Part shown: positions 50,566-61,924 of the stretch, piece by piece
How positions within the stretch are numbered: the first letter of the stretch is position 1
Layout: each line of letters starts with the position of its first letter
Assembly (NCBI RefSeq): GCF_000247695.1
Contig: NW_004624848.1
Span: forward strand, 1,619,940-1,683,939
Length of the DNA stretch: 64,000 nt
Source of the DNA: Heterocephalus glaber
Taxonomy: Eukaryota; Chordata; Mammalia; Rodentia; Bathyergidae
Direction of reading: 5' to 3'
Notes under the pieces: generated by a model
Seen by the model: the letters and a program-made list of their open reading frames with translations, nothing else
The model's database searches: none
What the model was told of the DNA's origin: nothing
Translations under genes and position numbers: made by a program

Positions 50566-51839
50566 TCTCACTCATCTTTGCTTTTCCCTCTTTCTGCAGT
50601 TAGATGAATGATCACTAAAGATTTAATGCATTTTTCCCAGGGGAAGAAGTATTCTTTTGGGCAAAAGATCTCTGACAATAATAATACACTTAAACTTTTT
50701 TCTCTGTTTTTAATAAGCCTGCTGCTTTTCATCTTAGTTAATCTTTGTATGTCTAATTCCCTGTTTCATAACCCTGAAGCGGTCTTTCTTAGCTGAACTT
50801 AGACCTGTGTGCATGTAAGAAATCACGCACCGTTCAGCTCAGTGGCCTTGCTCAGGCTGTGGGTCCTGGGAGCGTCCAGGCCGCCTCGTGCTGGGCTGAG
50901 CACGTGCTTCTTGGTGATTGTCTCTGTCTCCTCTGTTCTCGTCACAGTCTGGGGCTTGGAATTTCCTGGATGTTTTTTCAGGGACTTGTAGTTTTAGTTT
51001 GAACTTCTCACTCAACTTCTTGTTTTTATTTGTGCCACACCCGCAGCCCTTCCTCAAAGTTTGTCTGCCTGTTCCTTTTCTAGGCCACACCCTGACAACA
51101 ACGTTTTCCTCTTTACTCTTACTCAGACCCCACTGGTCCTTTTCACCTTTCCAAACTCTGACCTTTCCAAAGCTACAAGGGAAGGCACTCATAACATTCT
51201 GCCCCATGGACTGGGCTTTCTTATCCAAGACTTTTACAATTGCTGGAGCGTTATGAGATTTGTCTGGGATTTGTAAGTCTCCACAAAGACCAGCGGACAG
51301 AGGGGCACATGTGTGGAGCGTCACGACCGTCCACGGGTGGCCTCTCTACCTTTCCTACTCGTTTTGTTCCTTGCTGAATGGAAAAACACGTGCAGGTGCT
51401 GATAGCAGTGGAAGAAGTTGGCTGTGTCAGTACTGCAGTTTATCTCACACGCCCACCTGCATCCCAGGGACAGTTCGAAGCAAGAGCGTGGACAGGTTAG
51501 CACCAGGGCCGGAGGGGGACTTGGTTTTCATGGCCCCTAATTGTCCGAGACACAGTCCGTGCTGGGGTCACACAGCACTCAGCAGTCACCATGTTCGGTC
51601 TCACATTACAGCACGATGGTCTTCCTAGTTTTGTTCTCAAATCATGACAGCTTATATCTGGACAACCTACTCTGCAAGTTTCCTAGTTTTAAGAGTTATA
51701 ACTTTGAAGTTTATCTGTCTAGGAGAAAATTACTTAAAAAAATAAGAGTGGGTAGTAACATTCTGAGTCTTTATGAAAACATTCTCTCTCACCCCTACCT
51801 TAATAATTTCTATTTGGCCTGGGTACAAATAACTGTGTC

Positions 51840-51985
51840 ACTGTAAGTCTCGGTTCATTTGTGTGTAAAATCGGGATAATAATTGTAAATTACTTCATAG
51901 AATTCTTGTGAGTTAAAGTATGTAAAAAACATTATTATTGTGCCTGGCACTCGGTAAGTATTCAAAAAATGTTAGCTAATTAACT
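51840..51985 (+). mobile_element. MIR SINE
   Basis: TGTGTAAAATCGGGATAATA, then TTGTGCCTGGCACTCGGTAA and AAAAAATGTTAGCTAAT match the 3' half of MIR well. Confidence 0.75.
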
Positions 51986-52910
51986 ACTGATAGATCCACA
52001 CACTGCCAATCCAGTATGCATTCACTGGTTTTCTTTTTGTAAGTCTTCAGACAGGACGGTCACAAGACTTGACTTGTGCTTTGGTGGATTAATGGAAATG
52101 TACAGAAATGGTAGGTAACTTGTCAGAGGCAGTTCACGAAACCTTCTGTTCCATGCCTGGAAAGCAGAGAAACTAGACAATTTCATATAACACGCCCTGA
52201 GTTTTGTTCCCAAGCCTAACAAGACAGTTCTGGAAGTATTATCAGCTCTATTCTAAGAAAGGCAATTTACTGCACTGGACAGGGAGTGGCTATCAAATAC
52301 TTCAGATAATCTTTAATAGAATACACAGATAGATCTTCTGTCCCAGAATTAAAAGGAAATAAGTTTAGTTTGAGTGTCTGTTTTTCTGTTTTTATTAAAA
52401 AGCTCAAGCACCCACACTGTAGATACCTCCATTGGCCAGAGGCATGGTTTCTGCTGCCAAGCTCCTCAGCTCTGCACAATGGGTCCAGGGACATCTAGTC
52501 CAGCTTACTGGGCTTGTAGGAGACCTGACCGGTAGCCAGGAAAATTAGTGCGTGGCATAAATGAGCAGACAGCTGTGGAGGGTCGTGTTTCCGCCCACGG
52601 TATTTGTGGACCCGAGTGCACTGCCCCGAGGATACATATTTGGTAAATGTGTGAGTAAATGAAGGAGAGGGAGAAACAAACAGGAAAAGAAACTGCATGA
52701 GCGACCCCAAAATGCACGCGGTGCGTTCGTTCTCTGTAGCACATTGGGGCAGTAGCGTCCTGCGCACACGGCGAAGCCTCAGTGTAAGGCCTGTGTTACT
52801 CAGACAGAGGCTGTGTGCTTCCGGTTGTTAGCATTAAAGTGCCGTTTCTTTCATGAAATGGTGATGGTAGTTTGTGGCCGCTGTCCGGCAGAAGGATGTC
52901 CGCGTGATGT

Positions 52911-52923
52911 CCCCCCCCCCCCC
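52911..52923. repeat. (C)13 run upstream of exon 6
   Basis: Thirteen C followed by GGGG, 119 bases before the exon 6 acceptor AG. It is a likely site of length polymorphism or sequencing error. Confidence 0.9.
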
Positions 52924-53042
52924 GGGGAAGCACTAACGTTTGTTGGTGTTGCGCTCCGGATTCTTTTGTGGAAATGTTATTTGCACGTGAGATCAAGGGT
53001 GTCGGACGCTGACCTTTGGGGTGCTCTACTTCATCCCCTCAG

Positions 53043-53159
53043 GTCCTTCAGTTGAGACCGAAGAGCGGCGTCAGGGGGTTGCACAAATCGCTCACCGACG
53101 TGGCCTTGGAGCACCACGAGGAGTGTGGCTGCGTGTGCCGAGGCAGCGCCGGGGGATAA
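53043..53159 (+). CDS. PDGFC: PDGFC exon 6: C-terminus and stop
   Basis: The final coding segment gives 38 codons plus stop TAA (53157-53159), from VLQLRPKSGVRGLHKSLTDV to CVCRGSAGG, equivalent to human residues 308-345. It joins exon 5 in phase 0. It supplies Cys 335, 337 and 339; 335 and 337 close the cystine knot with partners in exon 5. The residue between 335 and 337 is Gly here (GGC), where human and mouse have Asp. Human is C-D-C and this window reads C-G-C. The acceptor AG is at 53041-53042 after TTCATCCCCTC. Length and reading frame are intact, so the gene appears functional. Confidence 0.97.
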   Translation, partial: VLQLRPKSGVRGLHKSLTDVALEHHEECGCVCRGSAGG

Positions 53160-54465
53160 CCGTGTCGGGCTGGCAGCTCCCGAGCGGCTCGGCGAGGCCC
53201 CAGCTCACGCCTGTCTGCATCCCCAGTCTCAGTTTGCTTCCGGGACCTCCCATCTGCAGGACGCACGGTGCCTTGGTGCCTTCCCCCCGGGAGGCCCCAT
53301 GAGTGGGAAGCACAGCAGAGCCTGGAGCAAAAGGGACAGGGGAGGCCAGCGCCAATCGGATAGCCTGGGCTCGGCTCCTCCCGCCAGCACAGGCTGACTG
53401 CCGCTGCTAGGAAGGAGGAGCTGCAGGTCATCACCTCGCTCTGCTTAACCTGAAGCGCCATGTTCTGGGCCTGCAATCATGGGAGATCTGGAAAAGTTTT
53501 TTGCCTTATAGTCACATGTATAAATCAGAATGTTCTATGAACTTGGGTTTGCAAGAGGAGCTCTGTTAAACTGGTGTCATGCTGATAGGAAAGCCTGGAT
53601 TGTCCATGTTTCTTATTAAAATGTCTGCCTTTTAGAAGAAGAGAACTACATTCACGGTTTGGAAGAGACAAACCTGAAGAGAAGAGTGGCCTTATCTTCA
53701 TTTTATCTCTAAGTTGGTTATTTGTTTCATTGTGTACATTTTCATATTCTCCTTTTGACATTATAACTGTTGGCTTTTCTAATCTTGTTAAATATATCTA
53801 TTTTTACCAAAGGTATTTAATATTCTTTTTTATGACAACCTAGATCGACTATTTTTAGCTTGGTAAATTTTTTTCTAAGCAGAATTGTTACAGCCAGAGA
53901 ACAAAGATGATATAAAATATTGTTGCTCTGACAAAAATACGTGTATTTCCTTCTCATACGGTGCTAGAGCTTAGATGAATCTGCATTTTAAAATATGGAA
54001 GTGGGAAGTCCATAGAACTGGTTAGTCACAAATACTTTTTGGAAAATAGTTATCATAAGCCAGATGCAGCCTCTGACTCTATTCCACTCATTAACACCCA
54101 AACCCTCTTTGGGGGAAGCTGAACCAACTCAGAAGAACATATTACACCTTGATAAAACAGGACCACCTTCCAGACAAGTGTGCTGTGCTGAGCAGTAGAA
54201 TCACATCCTCTTTATTTTGACGCTCTGGTTTTATTACCCATGTAAACTCTGTTCCATACACTTGTATAAATACATGGATTTTTTAATGTACAGAAGTATA
54301 TCCTTTAACCAGTTCACTTATTATACTCTTTGGCTATTGGAAAGAAAATCAGTAAAATACCTTGCTTGTAAAACGCTTAATATTGTGCCTAGGTTATATG
54401 GTGACTATTTGAATTAAAAATGTACTGAATCATCAAATAAAAAATATGGCTATTTTGGGGAGACA
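53160..54465 (+). other. PDGFC: PDGFC 3' UTR
   Basis: This is the untranslated tail of exon 6, about 1.3 kb. The first 300 bases are GC-rich and diverged from what I recall of the human 3' UTR. From roughly 53440 onward it follows the human 3' UTR closely, including the segment around 53630-53700, the AT-rich block at 53740-53960 and the final 250 bases. The end is set by AATAAA at 54436. The AT-rich block is the most conserved-looking non-coding part of the window, suggesting post-transcriptional control elements, though I assign no specific site. Confidence 0.85.
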
Positions 54466-54500
54466 ACTAAGCATGGATGTGTGTGTGTGAGATTTGTCTT
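54436..54500 (+). terminator. PDGFC: PDGFC poly(A) signal and GU-rich downstream element
   Basis: A canonical AATAAA lies at 54436-54441. Cleavage is expected about 15-25 bases later, near 54456-54466. A GT-rich stretch (GGATGTGTGTGTGTGAG, about 54474-54490, then TTTGTCTTTTGG) provides the usual downstream element. Hexamer, spacing and GU-rich element together make a complete mammalian polyadenylation site. The exact cleavage base is inferred. Confidence 0.85.
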
Positions 54501-56164
54501 TTGGACTCCAGGAAAATGAACTCGTGGGTTCAGGGTCTCCTCAGATTTGGTCCTGGACATTTTTGGCACATAAATTTTGCCCTGGTACTCATTGGATTGG
54601 TCTTCCACTGAAAAGCTGGAACCTGTGGGTGTCACCTGCCTTGTGACTAGCTTCCCTTGCCAGCCAAAACAGTTTGTACTCATTGCTTTAGATACCCAGC
54701 CCCATACTGCCCCAGTCCAGTGAATGACAAGCACCCAGGGAGGGGCCACTCTGTGTGAATTCAAAAGAAAAGGAGCCACTTCTCTGAGGGGCCTTTGCCT
54801 GAGCCCAGCCATGCTGCCCGACACCCTGCCACTCCTCTTAGTGATGATTTCTGATGAACTGCGCTTCACTTTGAAGTTGTGACTTAGCAATGTGTGGTGC
54901 TGGGCTGTGTGACAGGCTAGACCCTGGCATCGGGGACCCCGCCCCTCTGCTCACATCTTCATTTCCAGTGGCATCTATGGGGCCCGGTGAGTGGAAGTGG
55001 ATGGGCTGCAGGGATTATTTTACGTAGCACTTCAGGGTGTGGCTCATGCTCAGGGCACCACACACAGAAGGCTGGAGTCTTCAACTCGGTCCTCAGCCCT
55101 CAGCAGCCCAAGACCTCTGATGACAAAGCCACACCCTTCTCAGACTTCTCCTCAGGTCTGGCCCTTTTCTCTACTTTGATATCTGGCGGTCTGACCTGCC
55201 TGCCAAACAAGTAAACTAAATATATGTGTTCTGTCTTACTTCCTTCAACTTGTCATACTTCTGTCTCAGGCTTATAAAGTCCCAGATGGGGGTTAAGGAT
55301 GCTTCACAGAAAATGCAAAGCAGTCAGCAATTTAAGACTCTTATTAGCATGGAAAAGACTATGGAGTCCTTAGAGTTAAGCGCTGCTTAACTGGGTGTGA
55401 TACAGCACGTCTGTCGTTCAATGACACACACTTCCCCTTTTATTATTTTAATATTTAGTTTTTGTTTCCTTATAAAATGTTGTCATTCAAAAGAAATGCT
55501 TCCATAGAGGTAGCAATTCCCTTCCTATTGCCAGTCAGTGGGACAAGTGTGAGCATTGTTTTATGATCAGTTACCCAGAGACCTCATTGTGTATTTTACT
55601 GAAAAAGAAAGAGTTATGCATTAATAACATGCATGACCCCGATTTCTCAAAGTCCGAGAGGTATTGACTACTGACCACACATTATTTTTTAAATTACGGT
55701 ATCCATGAATCACGTGGAGGGCCTGTATCACATATTTATTAAAAGAAAAGAGCAGCACTTAATTTTCCCGAGGCAGGTGTTCGTGTCTACATTTTTCATT
55801 TCTACGTCTCACTTCTGTGGGCCCTCTCTCATCTAATACTCCTTATCTGCACTTTGCAAACATGCAGAGAACAAAGTGATGGAAACCTGCTCTGAGGACT
55901 CGCCATCCGGTCCGGGGTGCCTGCCTGGCCACATCCTCGGTGCCTCACTCCGAGGCAGCCACTCTGGCTGGGAGTTGGCTTAGGGAAAGGCAGAAAACGC
56001 AAGCTTTGCATCTCGTGTGATAACCTTATCTCCAAAAGGATAATGTACCATCCTTGTCTTTCCATGATTTAGTCTTTTCTGTGCAGTTAAAGTTACAAAT
56101 AAGTCACCCTTCACATTCAGAAGGGGTAGGAAAATTAAAAATACAGTAGATTTCTGAGTTCCAG

Positions 56165-56300
56165 CTACTGTAACGAGGTACCGCAGACCCTATGGCTTCT
56201 AAGCACACATATTTGTCACTGTTCTGTGCAGAGGTCCGAGCCGGGTGAGGGCGTCCTTCCTGCCGGCAGGCTGACCTTTCACTGGGGGCTCACTGAGCAG
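56165..56300. mobile_element. Possible old interspersed repeat, family unassigned
   Basis: GCTACTGTAACGAGGTACCG, then CAGACCCTATGGCTTCTAAG and CACTGTTCTGTGCAGAGGTC resemble a common old mammalian repeat that begins with a similar GTAACAAAGTACC motif. I cannot name the family with confidence. Confidence 0.35.
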
Positions 56301-57061
56301 GCTGCCCGGGGGCGCCTTAGAGTGGGGAGGTGCGGGACCTGACTGTCACTCCAAGCTCCCTCCTCTGAGGTGCATGAAGCCATCACGGTGGTGGCTGGAA
56401 TCCCAACATGCGGCGGTTGGAGAGTCACGTTTATTCCCCTGCAGTAGGTGAACGGCTTTGCGTCCAGTGCCGCTTCATGGACCCTGCTGCGTGATGCTGC
56501 CTTTTGGTCCTCCCGTTCGTGCTCACTTCCCAGGCCCTGGCCAGGCTCCCTTCCTCCGCTGCCTGCAACACCCTCCACCTGACCCGCCCTGCTCACCATG
56601 AACAGAAGGGTTTTTCAAGCAAATCTCGCGGCGTAACATGCAGGGACATTCTCACCGGTGCGCCCTGAGATGCGGTTCTAACCTTTGCCTGGGCACAGGG
56701 TCCCTCCTAACCCCACTGTTTACCACTCTGCTCATTTTGCACCGTGGAGCCTCAGCCCCGGCGAGTTCCTGGGGTTTCCTGGAGATGCCGCCAGCTGCTC
56801 GCGTTTCCGGGCGGCGGTCGGTGTGGGAGCGCTGGCCTGTGCTGAACCCCCCCAGCCACTTCCAGTCGGTCAGATCGAAGAGACGCTTCTGCTTACCCCG
56901 TGCCTCTACAAATTCCTCATTGTAAATATTTTCTTATTGTAGTAGGCCTGTTTAGGCACTGAATCGGGTTTTAATAACAATTTGCATCAATGAATAAAGT
57001 GACTGTACAGTGAACAAATGATTTTTAATGCAGCACTGATTACGGACTCAAAAACCCGAAA

Positions 57062-57170
57062 GAGCTAGACGTCAGAGTGGACACCTGTAATCCCAGCCCG
57101 TTGGGAGGCCAAGGCAGGAGGACTACAAGTTCAAGTCCAGCCTGGTGGCAACGGAAGAGACAGTGAGTCC
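57062..57170 (+). mobile_element. B1 SINE
   Basis: CACCTGTAATCCCAGCCCGT, TGGGAGGCCAAGGCAGGAGG and TTCAAGTCCAGCCTGGTGGC are sense B1. Confidence 0.85.
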
Positions 57171-59066
57171 CCACCCCCTGCTGCCATCACCATGAGAAAA
57201 ACAGGCTTCGAGAGGTTTGCTGGTCCCGGAAAATACTGGGTACAGACTTGAACCCACCTCGCCCCACTGTGGAGATAGGAGAGGCAGCGGAACGCGGGGA
57301 ACCCATGGATGCACGGACGAGAAGACACCGCGGTGAAATCAGGGAGGCGCTTGCTATGTAGCATTGCGTGGCGATGGTTGAGCAGTGCACAGATACCGCG
57401 CTGAGAATAAGGCCGAACCATACCTGCCATTTGTTAGCGAAGCTATTATTCGCATAGTTTCACTGGAAAAACTGAAATAAAATAGAGAAAAACACATACC
57501 TTGGCAAATGTTTCGTCAACATAACACATAACTTTAGAAACGATCTCAATAAAGTTGGGAAGGGAGGCTGTTACTGAAAACGTCAAACCATGAAATCACT
57601 TGCGGAGCATTTGCTTTTATGTCAGGCGTGATCTGTTCATTCTCTGTGAAAGAAGAGAGAAATCCTTTGACTAATTAACCCACTGCTTTACCAAACATCC
57701 TCATTTCTATTAATTATGGTGTTTATTTTATAATTTAATCAATATTTAATGGACATAACACTTTAAAACATTTGGTAAGGATCTCATTCAAATGTTTCAT
57801 CTTTGTGATTTAATAAACGCTTTTATGATGTGAAATTCTTCTGGAAATTTTCCTCTGTTCTTTTCTTTTTTCTTCCCACGTTTGTTTATCACCACTCCAT
57901 GTATGTGGGTCACTTAGGCTCTGTCTCTATCTCTTCCTCCTCCTTCCCTTTTTCTCTCTCCTTTCTTCTCTTTTATCATAAAATTTCCCTAATTTCCACC
58001 CCGTTAGCCTTTGTTCTGTTCATTTACATACCGCACAGTTTGGGTCCTGAGTATTATTTGCGCTAATGTAGCAAGAGTGAATTCTTGATTCCATTTTTAT
58101 TTTCCAAAACATGTTTGCCAAGCTGAGCTGGAGTTTAAGGATTAGATATACTCTGTTTAATTTTTATTTCTGTTGGAAGAAGGAAGTAGAGAGCAATTTG
58201 AGGAATGTACACCCTTTGATGAAGGGATTCTGCTCAGCTCTCTCTGAAAATATCTTCTGCTGGGATTAACCCTGACAGGGGCCTGCATCCACTCCTCCTG
58301 AAGAGCGAGGGACAGATAACATAGCTTCAGACCTTGCTCGAGCCTCAGCGAAGGCCTGGAGGCGGTGCTCTCATCTCAGCCTCAGTCCCCACTCTGCAGT
58401 TCCCACATTTGAGCCGAATCTCTCCGGAAACATTTCCCACCCTTCTGTTCGGGTTGGAGAACAGACCGTCCCTCCAGAGACCGCTTCCCTGCAGAGCAGG
58501 ACGCTCAGGGTCTCCTAGCAGTGCTGCTTGGGGGTCAGGATGCGGGTCGCCCTGAGGCCTCACTGCAGATCCTCTGTCCTCAGCCCTCATCCCTGATGCT
58601 CACAGTGTGAGCTGTGTCCTCTGCAGATGCTGTTAGCAAATCCACAGTGGCTGGAATTGTTTCTGACGTCCAGCTCCCCGTACCATTATTTTCCTGATGT
58701 TAGAACATTGTTGCATGTCATAATTTCTATAATTTAATAATTATTTTATTAAAATGTTTTTGCTACTTAAGTGAGCTATTTCCATGTTATATGTATAAAG
58801 TGAAGAGTACATTAATCGGTGAAAGTAAATGCATTCTGTAGTTCCGCCTTGTTGCAGAGTTAATTTAAAATGCCACCCATGCTACTCGGTACAGGGGGAA
58901 TTCTGGTATTCTGCCCATTCCTGGAGAACACTGTGATCGCCCCCTCTTCTCAGGGATGAGAAGAGATTTAACACAGAACCTGAGTAGAATGTACAATAAT
59001 GTGTAAAATGAAATTTTTTAAAGTCCTGTAAAAGTATTTTTCATCCATTTAGGAAAAAATCAAATC

Positions 59067-59106
59067 AATATAAATCTATAAATTTATCAATCTATAGATT
59101 TATATT
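59067..59106. repeat. Perfect 14-bp inverted repeat, 12-bp loop
   Basis: AATATAAATCTATA (59067-59080) and TATAGATTTATATT (59093-59106) are exact reverse complements around the loop AATTTATCAATC. The stretch is almost pure AT. It is probably a chance or slippage-derived cruciform-capable site. A weaker 7-bp inverted repeat (ATTAGAT/ATCTAAT) follows at 59117-59135. Confidence 0.9.
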
Positions 59107-59457
59107 ATAGGTTTATATTAGATCTTAAATCTAATTTATAAGTAAATATTTCAATAGGAAGCAAAAACTTTAACTCCGTTTAAAGAATTAATATAAATCT
59201 CTTATTTAAAAACACCTCTAGGTCATATTCATGACAGCTAATCAAGACATCCTTTATAAAAAATCAACTTTTTTTCCCAAGTCTCTTAACTCAAAGGTAT
59301 TGTGTTCTTTTGTACTATACTACAATAATTTTATGAGAAAACAGTCAATTCTTAACTGAAATATTTAAGTGTTTTTAAAATGATTTTTGCATTTCACAGT
59401 AATTTGTTTTAGCAACACATTTTCCTAAGTAGTAACTTTTCTGATAAAAAACGTTTT

Positions 59458-59583
59458 TGCTGGGTATGGCGGCACACATCTGTAATTCCTGCACTTGCAC
59501 TTGAGAAAGTGAGGACATAGGATCGCTGTGAATTCAAGGCCAGCTTGAACTACACAGCATGACTCTGTCTCAAAAAGACCAAA
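59458..59583 (+). mobile_element. B1 SINE
   Basis: GCTGGGTATGGCGGCACACA, TGTGAATTCAAGGCCAGCTT and GACTCTGTCTCAAAAAGACC are sense B1 with its A-rich end. Confidence 0.88.
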
Positions 59584-61476
59584 ATCAAGCTCCCCTCCAA
59601 ATTAGCCACCTTCCTAAATGCACAGAAGTAAAGGGTTGCATTATGGTCTTGGTGAGTTTTGTTTTAGTTTCTTTTTTCTTTTTTGCTAAGCTTAAATTAT
59701 AGAACTTGTATCTCTGAGGAGGAAAGGTCACGTAGAAAAATGAACATGATGCTAAAACTGAGTTTAGATGGAACATCCGGGGGAACACCTCCAGGGCCAA
59801 GAGGCTGATAGGGAAGGCAAAGTAAAAGCAAGTTAAGGACACATATCACATGTATTATTCAAACCAGAAGAGAAACTTTGATCTGTGCCATTAATTACTT
59901 TCAAGTTCACTTCCAAGGATCAGTCTGCCCATTTTCAGTCAGCTCATTTTCAGGTATGGAAACACCTCTACCATGGCATTGCTTCTCACCATTAGCATGA
60001 AATCATAGTTCTCCTCTTCCCTAGAAGATTCACAATTACTCACTTTTTGAGAATTTCTTAGGAAAACAGAAACAAAGACCATCTTTTAAAAATTATTTTT
60101 CTTAGCTCCCTAGGTCCGACCTAAAAATTCTTTCATACCCAAAGCCTGAACACTCCTACTGGTGTGAATTCAGAGAATTTGGTAAATTCTTAAACTGCTA
60201 CCCTATATTCCAAGCTTTTCTTACAGCTTTTCTATCTGTCCTCTATTTCTACTTTAGTTGATAACTTTAGTTCTCTAGTTGCATCAGAGGATTTCAGTGA
60301 GAATCCAAGAGTTCAAAAGACTTGTACTAGTTATCACAGGCTTCTAAAAAGCCAAGTGTAAATTTATTATAAAGCATGCATACATAAAGAAATTATTGTG
60401 TCACTAATTTTAAAATATAAAAATAAAGATATGCCACATCACCCTGATTTTTTGCTGGATAAGGTAATTAAATGCCTCTTTTTCTAATAAAAATATACCA
60501 CCTTTTCGGATGGTAGAAACTCATGTTCTCAATTTAGATTGATGGACATTATATTTAATCCAAAGAATAAAAGTCAGAAAAAGTTATAAAGATAAATCAG
60601 ATCATGGGTATTAAAAAAAACTAGATTTGTAAAGAGAATAGGAATAGTATTCTGTCATTGAATTACTGTCTTGTACATATTAGGTAACTATGGATTCCTA
60701 CTTGTAATTGTCACATAAAACCAACGTTAAAGACTTTCACAAAACTGTAGAAACAACGCAGGGAGACAGCACTAGATAGCACTAAGATCTTTCTGTACTC
60801 TGTTCATTTAATGTTGGTTCTTAAGTTTATCACTCTACTAAAAAAAAAAGGTTCTAAGTCTACTAAATGAAAAAGTGGAATGGTATTGATATTTCAGATT
60901 TAACTCAATTTTGAATACTGGGCAACCCAGTATAATTTCCTAGCTTTAGCTTAAGATATCTATAGAATGAATAATGTTTCTAAAAGATGATGAGTTTATG
61001 GGCTTTGGTCAGTAAGAAAAAGAAGAAAAGATGTCATATTATTCGGAACTCTTAGTTGGTCACTAAGCATTGATTTAAAAACATACAACTTCATGTTTCA
61101 TAGAGGCCAGAAACGTAATTTAAAATTTCACAAACATATATTAGATTAAAACCATTAAAAAAATCAACTTTTATACAGTTACTGAAAGAAGTATCCTGCT
61201 GGCCTTATGAATAGATAGCCAGATCCAGTGACATCCTAGAAAGATGCCTAAAAATATATCATGATATAGCCTAGCTTCTGATATAACTCACATATTTACA
61301 TATTTACTGATTAATTAATTATCATAGTAGACAAATTTAGAGAAATAACCTGCTTCAAAACTCCGTAAATGAGCTGTGTCCCTATGGCCTTACGTTTACC
61401 TTGAACAATGCATGAAATAACATTCTCTAACCCAGATTCCTCACCCAGAACCTGACTGTTTTCTCTCCCTTCTTGC

Positions 61477-61650
61477 TGTACTGGCGAGTGAACCCGGGGC
61501 AGTTCTGCCCCAGATCTGAGCTGCACCCTAACCCTTTTAGTTTGGAGACAGTGTCTCCCTAAGCACCCCAGGCTGCCCTCGAACTCGCAGTCCTCCTGCC
61601 TCAGCCTCCCCAGGAACTGGGATTACAGGTGTGCACCACCATGCCTGGCC
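61477..61650 (-). mobile_element. B1-ID dimer SINE
   Basis: The reverse ID half (GGCGAGTGAACCCGGGGCAG to GCACCCTAACCC) joins directly to a reverse B1 (GGAGACAGTGTCTCCCTAAG to CACCATGCCTGGCC). Confidence 0.87.
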
Positions 61651-61659
61651 AGATGCCTT

Positions 61660-61750
61660 TGCTTTTTCCTCCCCCTCCCCTTCTCTCCCTCCTCCTCCTC
61701 CTCATTCCTCTCCTCTTCCTTCTCCTCTCCCTCCTCCCTCTCCTTCTTTT
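61660..61750. repeat. Pyrimidine tract between two dimers
   Basis: C/T-rich CTCCTC and TTCTCC units between two B1-ID dimers in the same orientation. It probably expanded from the poly-T (reverse A-tail) of the second dimer. Confidence 0.85.
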
Positions 61751-61924
61751 TGTACCACTGAAGAGTGAACTCAGGACCTTCATGCTGAGTCATATCCCCA
61801 GCCCTTTTATTTTTCAATTTGAGATGGAGTTTCAGTAAATTGCCCAGGCTAGGTTTGAACTTTTGATCTTACTGCCTCATCCTCCCAGAGTGCTAGGATT
61901 AAAGACATGAGATACCTGACCTAG
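61750..61924 (-). mobile_element. B1-ID dimer SINE
   Basis: TGTACCACTGAAGAGTGAAC to CATATCCCCAGCCC is the reverse ID half. TTGAGATGGAGTTTCAGTAA to GAGATACCTGACCT is the reverse B1. Confidence 0.85.

Noticed and set aside
50839..51324. 161-codon frame on the - strand in intron 5, rich in Lys and Arg
   Set aside because: I looked for a retrocopy parent and recognised none. No poly(A) tail or target duplication is visible. A translated search would settle it.
53048..53476. 142-codon open frame on the - strand across PDGFC exon 6
   Set aside because: It is antisense to verified coding sequence and GC-rich 3' UTR and shows no known family.
54330..54430. MIR-like words (GCTTAATATTGTGCCTAGG) near the 3' end of PDGFC
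   Set aside because: The segment matches the conserved PDGFC 3' UTR end and does not need a repeat explanation.
54450..54890. 146-codon frame on the - strand just past the PDGFC poly(A) site
   Set aside because: It starts outside the gene, overlaps the GU-rich downstream element and has no family resemblance.
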